Part shown: in pieces, positions 62,213-64,000 of the stretch
Position numbering within the stretch: position 1 is the first letter of the stretch
Layout: every line of letters starts with the position of its first letter
Origin: Orbilia blumenaviensis
Lineage: Eukaryota > Ascomycota > Orbiliomycetes > Orbiliales > Orbiliaceae
Assembly (NCBI GenBank): GCA_036872755.1
Contig: JAVHNS010000001.1
Span: 2,852,001 to 2,916,000 of the forward strand
Direction of reading: 5' to 3'
Length of the DNA: 64,000 nucleotides
Program-made: the position numbers and the translations under genes
Notes under the pieces: model-generated
Databases searched by the model: none
Told to the model about the DNA's origin: nothing
Seen by the model: only the letters and a program-made list of their open reading frames with translations

Positions 62213-64000
62213 ATGGAAGCAAAAAAATGGGCTATTTTAATCGGAATCGATCACTATATCAGCGGCACTTCGAGACCAGAAATCGATTTTCATAACCTTG
62301 AGGGTGCGGTGGAGGATGTACGCCAAGTCGAGGATTTACTTCGTACGTCTTTTGGCGTGGAGGATTCTTACATCTATCGACTGACGGCTACAAATCCTGG
62401 TCGCAACCTGAAGGAACCTCTAGAACCTCCGTCTGAGTGGCCCACCTACGAAAACATCGTCGCGGCTTTTGAAGAAGTAACAGAAAAAGCCGAACAAAAT
62501 GATTTAGTCTATATCCATTATTCGGGGCATGGCGCACGCGTTAGTACAGTATTTCATGATCTAAAACCCAACAATATCGATGAGGCTCTGGTGCCAACGG
62601 ATATATGCTCTGGAGGGCGGTATATTCGAGACGTGGAAATCGCTTATCTGCTCGAAAAAATGGCGGATAAAGGTCTTATAGCCACACTTGTGCTTGATTG
62701 CTGCCACTCTGGTGGTGCAAATCGTGGTCCTTATCAGGATTGGAATCGTACCAGGGGAATTGCGGATGTGGACACCGCTCAGCTCGAATCTGACCCATCA
62801 ACACTGGCTTCACGAGACGAGCTCGATGAAACTTGGAGGAGATCTAAAATAGGATGTGAGCGCACTGTTAGGATTGAGAACCATTGGTTGCTAGGAACCC
62901 GCAGGTACACATTTATCGCTGCGTGCCGAACGGACGAATACGCAAAGGAAGATACCTTTAATGGAAAGGTGCAAGGATTGCTTACACACACACTAATCAA
63001 AACCCTCAAAACCGGCTTCTCGAGCTCAAATTTCACATACTACGAATTATGGAATCAGGTCGCTATGAATGTTCGCAAGCACAATGCAGAACAGAATGTG
63101 ATAATGAGTGGGGAGGCTGATCGTATATTCTTTGGCTCCGACCGCCGCGAGATTTTTTACATGGTGCCTATAACGGACGTTACAAAGACGGAGGGTAGAA
63201 TCATTGTTAAAATGAACATAGGAGAAGCACAGGGTATCCATGAAGGCACCGGAATTGATGTATGGCCTTCATCGCGCTACGACTTTAAACCCTCAGAAAG
63301 AGTAGCATTACTGCGGGTAACAAAAATAGAAGATTGCACACTGGAAGCTGAGGTGGAATGGTCCGATGCTTCAAAAGGCGACTTAGAAGCTGGATTTCTT
63401 GCCAGGCCACACGCTGTGCCACGGAGGTCGGTACAGCTCGTCGACCCACTCAGTACCTACCAAGATGCGATGGCCGAAGCGCGGAAAGCGCTGAATCAGC
63501 ATAAAATTCCCATATCAGACGGCGCAGCAGCACCTGCATTCTTCCGGGTTCATGTTAAAGATGAGAGTTACGTGATATTAGGCGATGATGACAAAGAACT
63601 TCGAAACTCTGTACCACCACTAGATGTACGCGTCGAAGGCGCTGCCGAAAATCTAGCACGCCGTATCACACACCTGACACAGTACTATAATATACTCGAC
63701 TTAAGGAATGCAGAAAGAGACGAATCGAACGAGTGGCTCTCTGTAAGCCTAAAAAACAAACCACGAGGTTTCCCAGTTAAGCCACGAATCGCTAGGGATC
63801 AGCCTGGCCCAATAGCCCTTCTACCATCTATGCGCTGCGAGACCGCAGCTGGCGAGTGGTTATTACTTAAGGTGAAGAACATGTCAGGGGTGGCATTGTA
63901 TATTATAATCGTGGACCTCGACTCGACTTGGGCTATAGATCAAATATATCCCTACGAACCTGGAACGGTCTATCAAATTCTAGAACCGGATCAGACTCTC
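62213..64000 (+). CDS. Caspase-fold (peptidase C14/metacaspase-like) protein, 3' truncated by window
   Basis: The ATG at 62,213 opens a frame that stays open for all 596 codons to the window end, so the protein is incomplete here. It begins KKWAILIGIDHYI, the first strand of the caspase fold. The catalytic histidine lies in VYIHYSGHGARV (~105) and the catalytic cysteine in LVLDCCHSGGANRG (~164), both intact. A regulatory or beta-rich part follows from ~300. Near the window end ALYIIIVDLDSTWAIDQIYP resembles a DUF4384-type domain that often follows bacterial and fungal caspase modules. Without an N-terminal prodomain it is not a classical type I metacaspase. It is probably a multi-domain defence or cell-death protease. 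The neighbouring CHAT gene suggests a shared pathway, but that is an inference. Confidence 0.85.
   Translation, partial: MEAKKWAILIGIDHYISGTSRPEIDFHNLEGAVEDVRQVEDLLRTSFGVEDSYIYRLTATNPGRNLKEPLEPPSEWPTYENIVAAFEEVTEKAEQNDLVYIHYSGHGARVSTVFHDLKPNNIDEALVPTDICSGGRYIRDVEIAYLLEKMADKGLIATLVLDCCHSGGANRGPYQDWNRTRGIADVDTAQLESDPSTLASRDELDETWRRSKIGCERTVRIENHWLLGTRRYTFIAACRTDEYAKEDTFNGKVQGLLTHTLIKTLKTGFSSSNFTYYELWNQVAMNVRKHNAEQNVIMSGEADRIFFGSDRREIFYMVPITDVTKTEGRIIVKMNIGEAQGIHEGTGIDVWPSSRYDFKPSERVALLRVTKIEDCTLEAEVEWSDASKGDLEAGFLARPHAVPRRSVQLVDPLSTYQDAMAEARKALNQHKIPISDGAAAPAFFRVHVKDESYVILGDDDKELRNSVPPLDVRVEGAAENLARRITHLTQYYNILDLRNAERDESNEWLSVSLKNKPRGFPVKPRIARDQPGPIALLPSMRCETAAGEWLLLKVKNMSGVALYIIIVDLDSTWAIDQIYPYEPGTVYQILEPDQTL

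Noticed and set aside
1..64000. CRISPR-like array or rRNA genes
   Set aside because: No regularly spaced direct repeats with unique spacers and no rRNA signature were seen; the genome is fungal.

Overview
The window looks like nuclear DNA of a filamentous ascomycete (Pezizomycotina). Genes carry short introns (45-274 nt, most with a CTAAC-like branch point), both strands are used about equally, and the families are typically fungal: NACHT proteins with a nucleoside-phosphorylase domain, DUF7580-subtilisin, HAL/SAT4 kinase, TPR-CHAT. I cannot name the genus. The first ~11 kb is almost pure A+T without credible genes. It contains two adjacent 1,557-bp copies that differ by C/T and G/A transitions, which is the footprint of repeat-induced point mutation (RIP).

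Layout. 1-11,040: RIP-degraded repeat island. 12.4-23.0 kb: a probable cell-death/immunity cluster, made of a gasdermin-like pore-former (+), a DUF7580-subtilase (-) and a zinc-finger/PNP/NACHT NLR-like gene (+) that stops after NACHT, with a frameshifted ankyrin-region fossil behind it. 24.3-25.7 kb: HEI10-like meiotic RING protein. 26.5-29.2 kb: Ser/Thr-rich secreted protein. 30.3-32.6 kb: dynamin-like GTPase. 33.6-34.2 kb: mitochondrial ribosomal protein uL11m. 36.4-38.6 kb: HAL/SAT4-type kinase. 39.4-46.3 kb: mostly gene-free. 46.4-56.0 kb: compact housekeeping block (mitochondrial rhomboid, HSP10, DCN1-like neddylation factor, tRNA-Ile lysidine synthetase, an unknown conserved-looking protein). 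56.5-64.0 kb: a TPR-CHAT protease-like gene divergent from a caspase-fold protein that runs off the window end.

Most interesting reading. The gasdermin-like gene sits tail-to-tail with a subtilase whose Asp/His/Ser triad is present. This matches the organisation of the Podospora HET-Q1/HET-Q2 cell-death pair, where the protease cleaves and activates the gasdermin. The subtilase in turn shares a divergent promoter region with an NLR. About 34 kb further on, CHAT and caspase-like genes, the other protease class linked to fungal and bacterial gasdermins, form a second divergent pair. The window may therefore hold two modules of a fungal regulated-cell-death system, one of them with a decayed NLR sensor end. 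Gene identities come from motif recognition only; no search was run.
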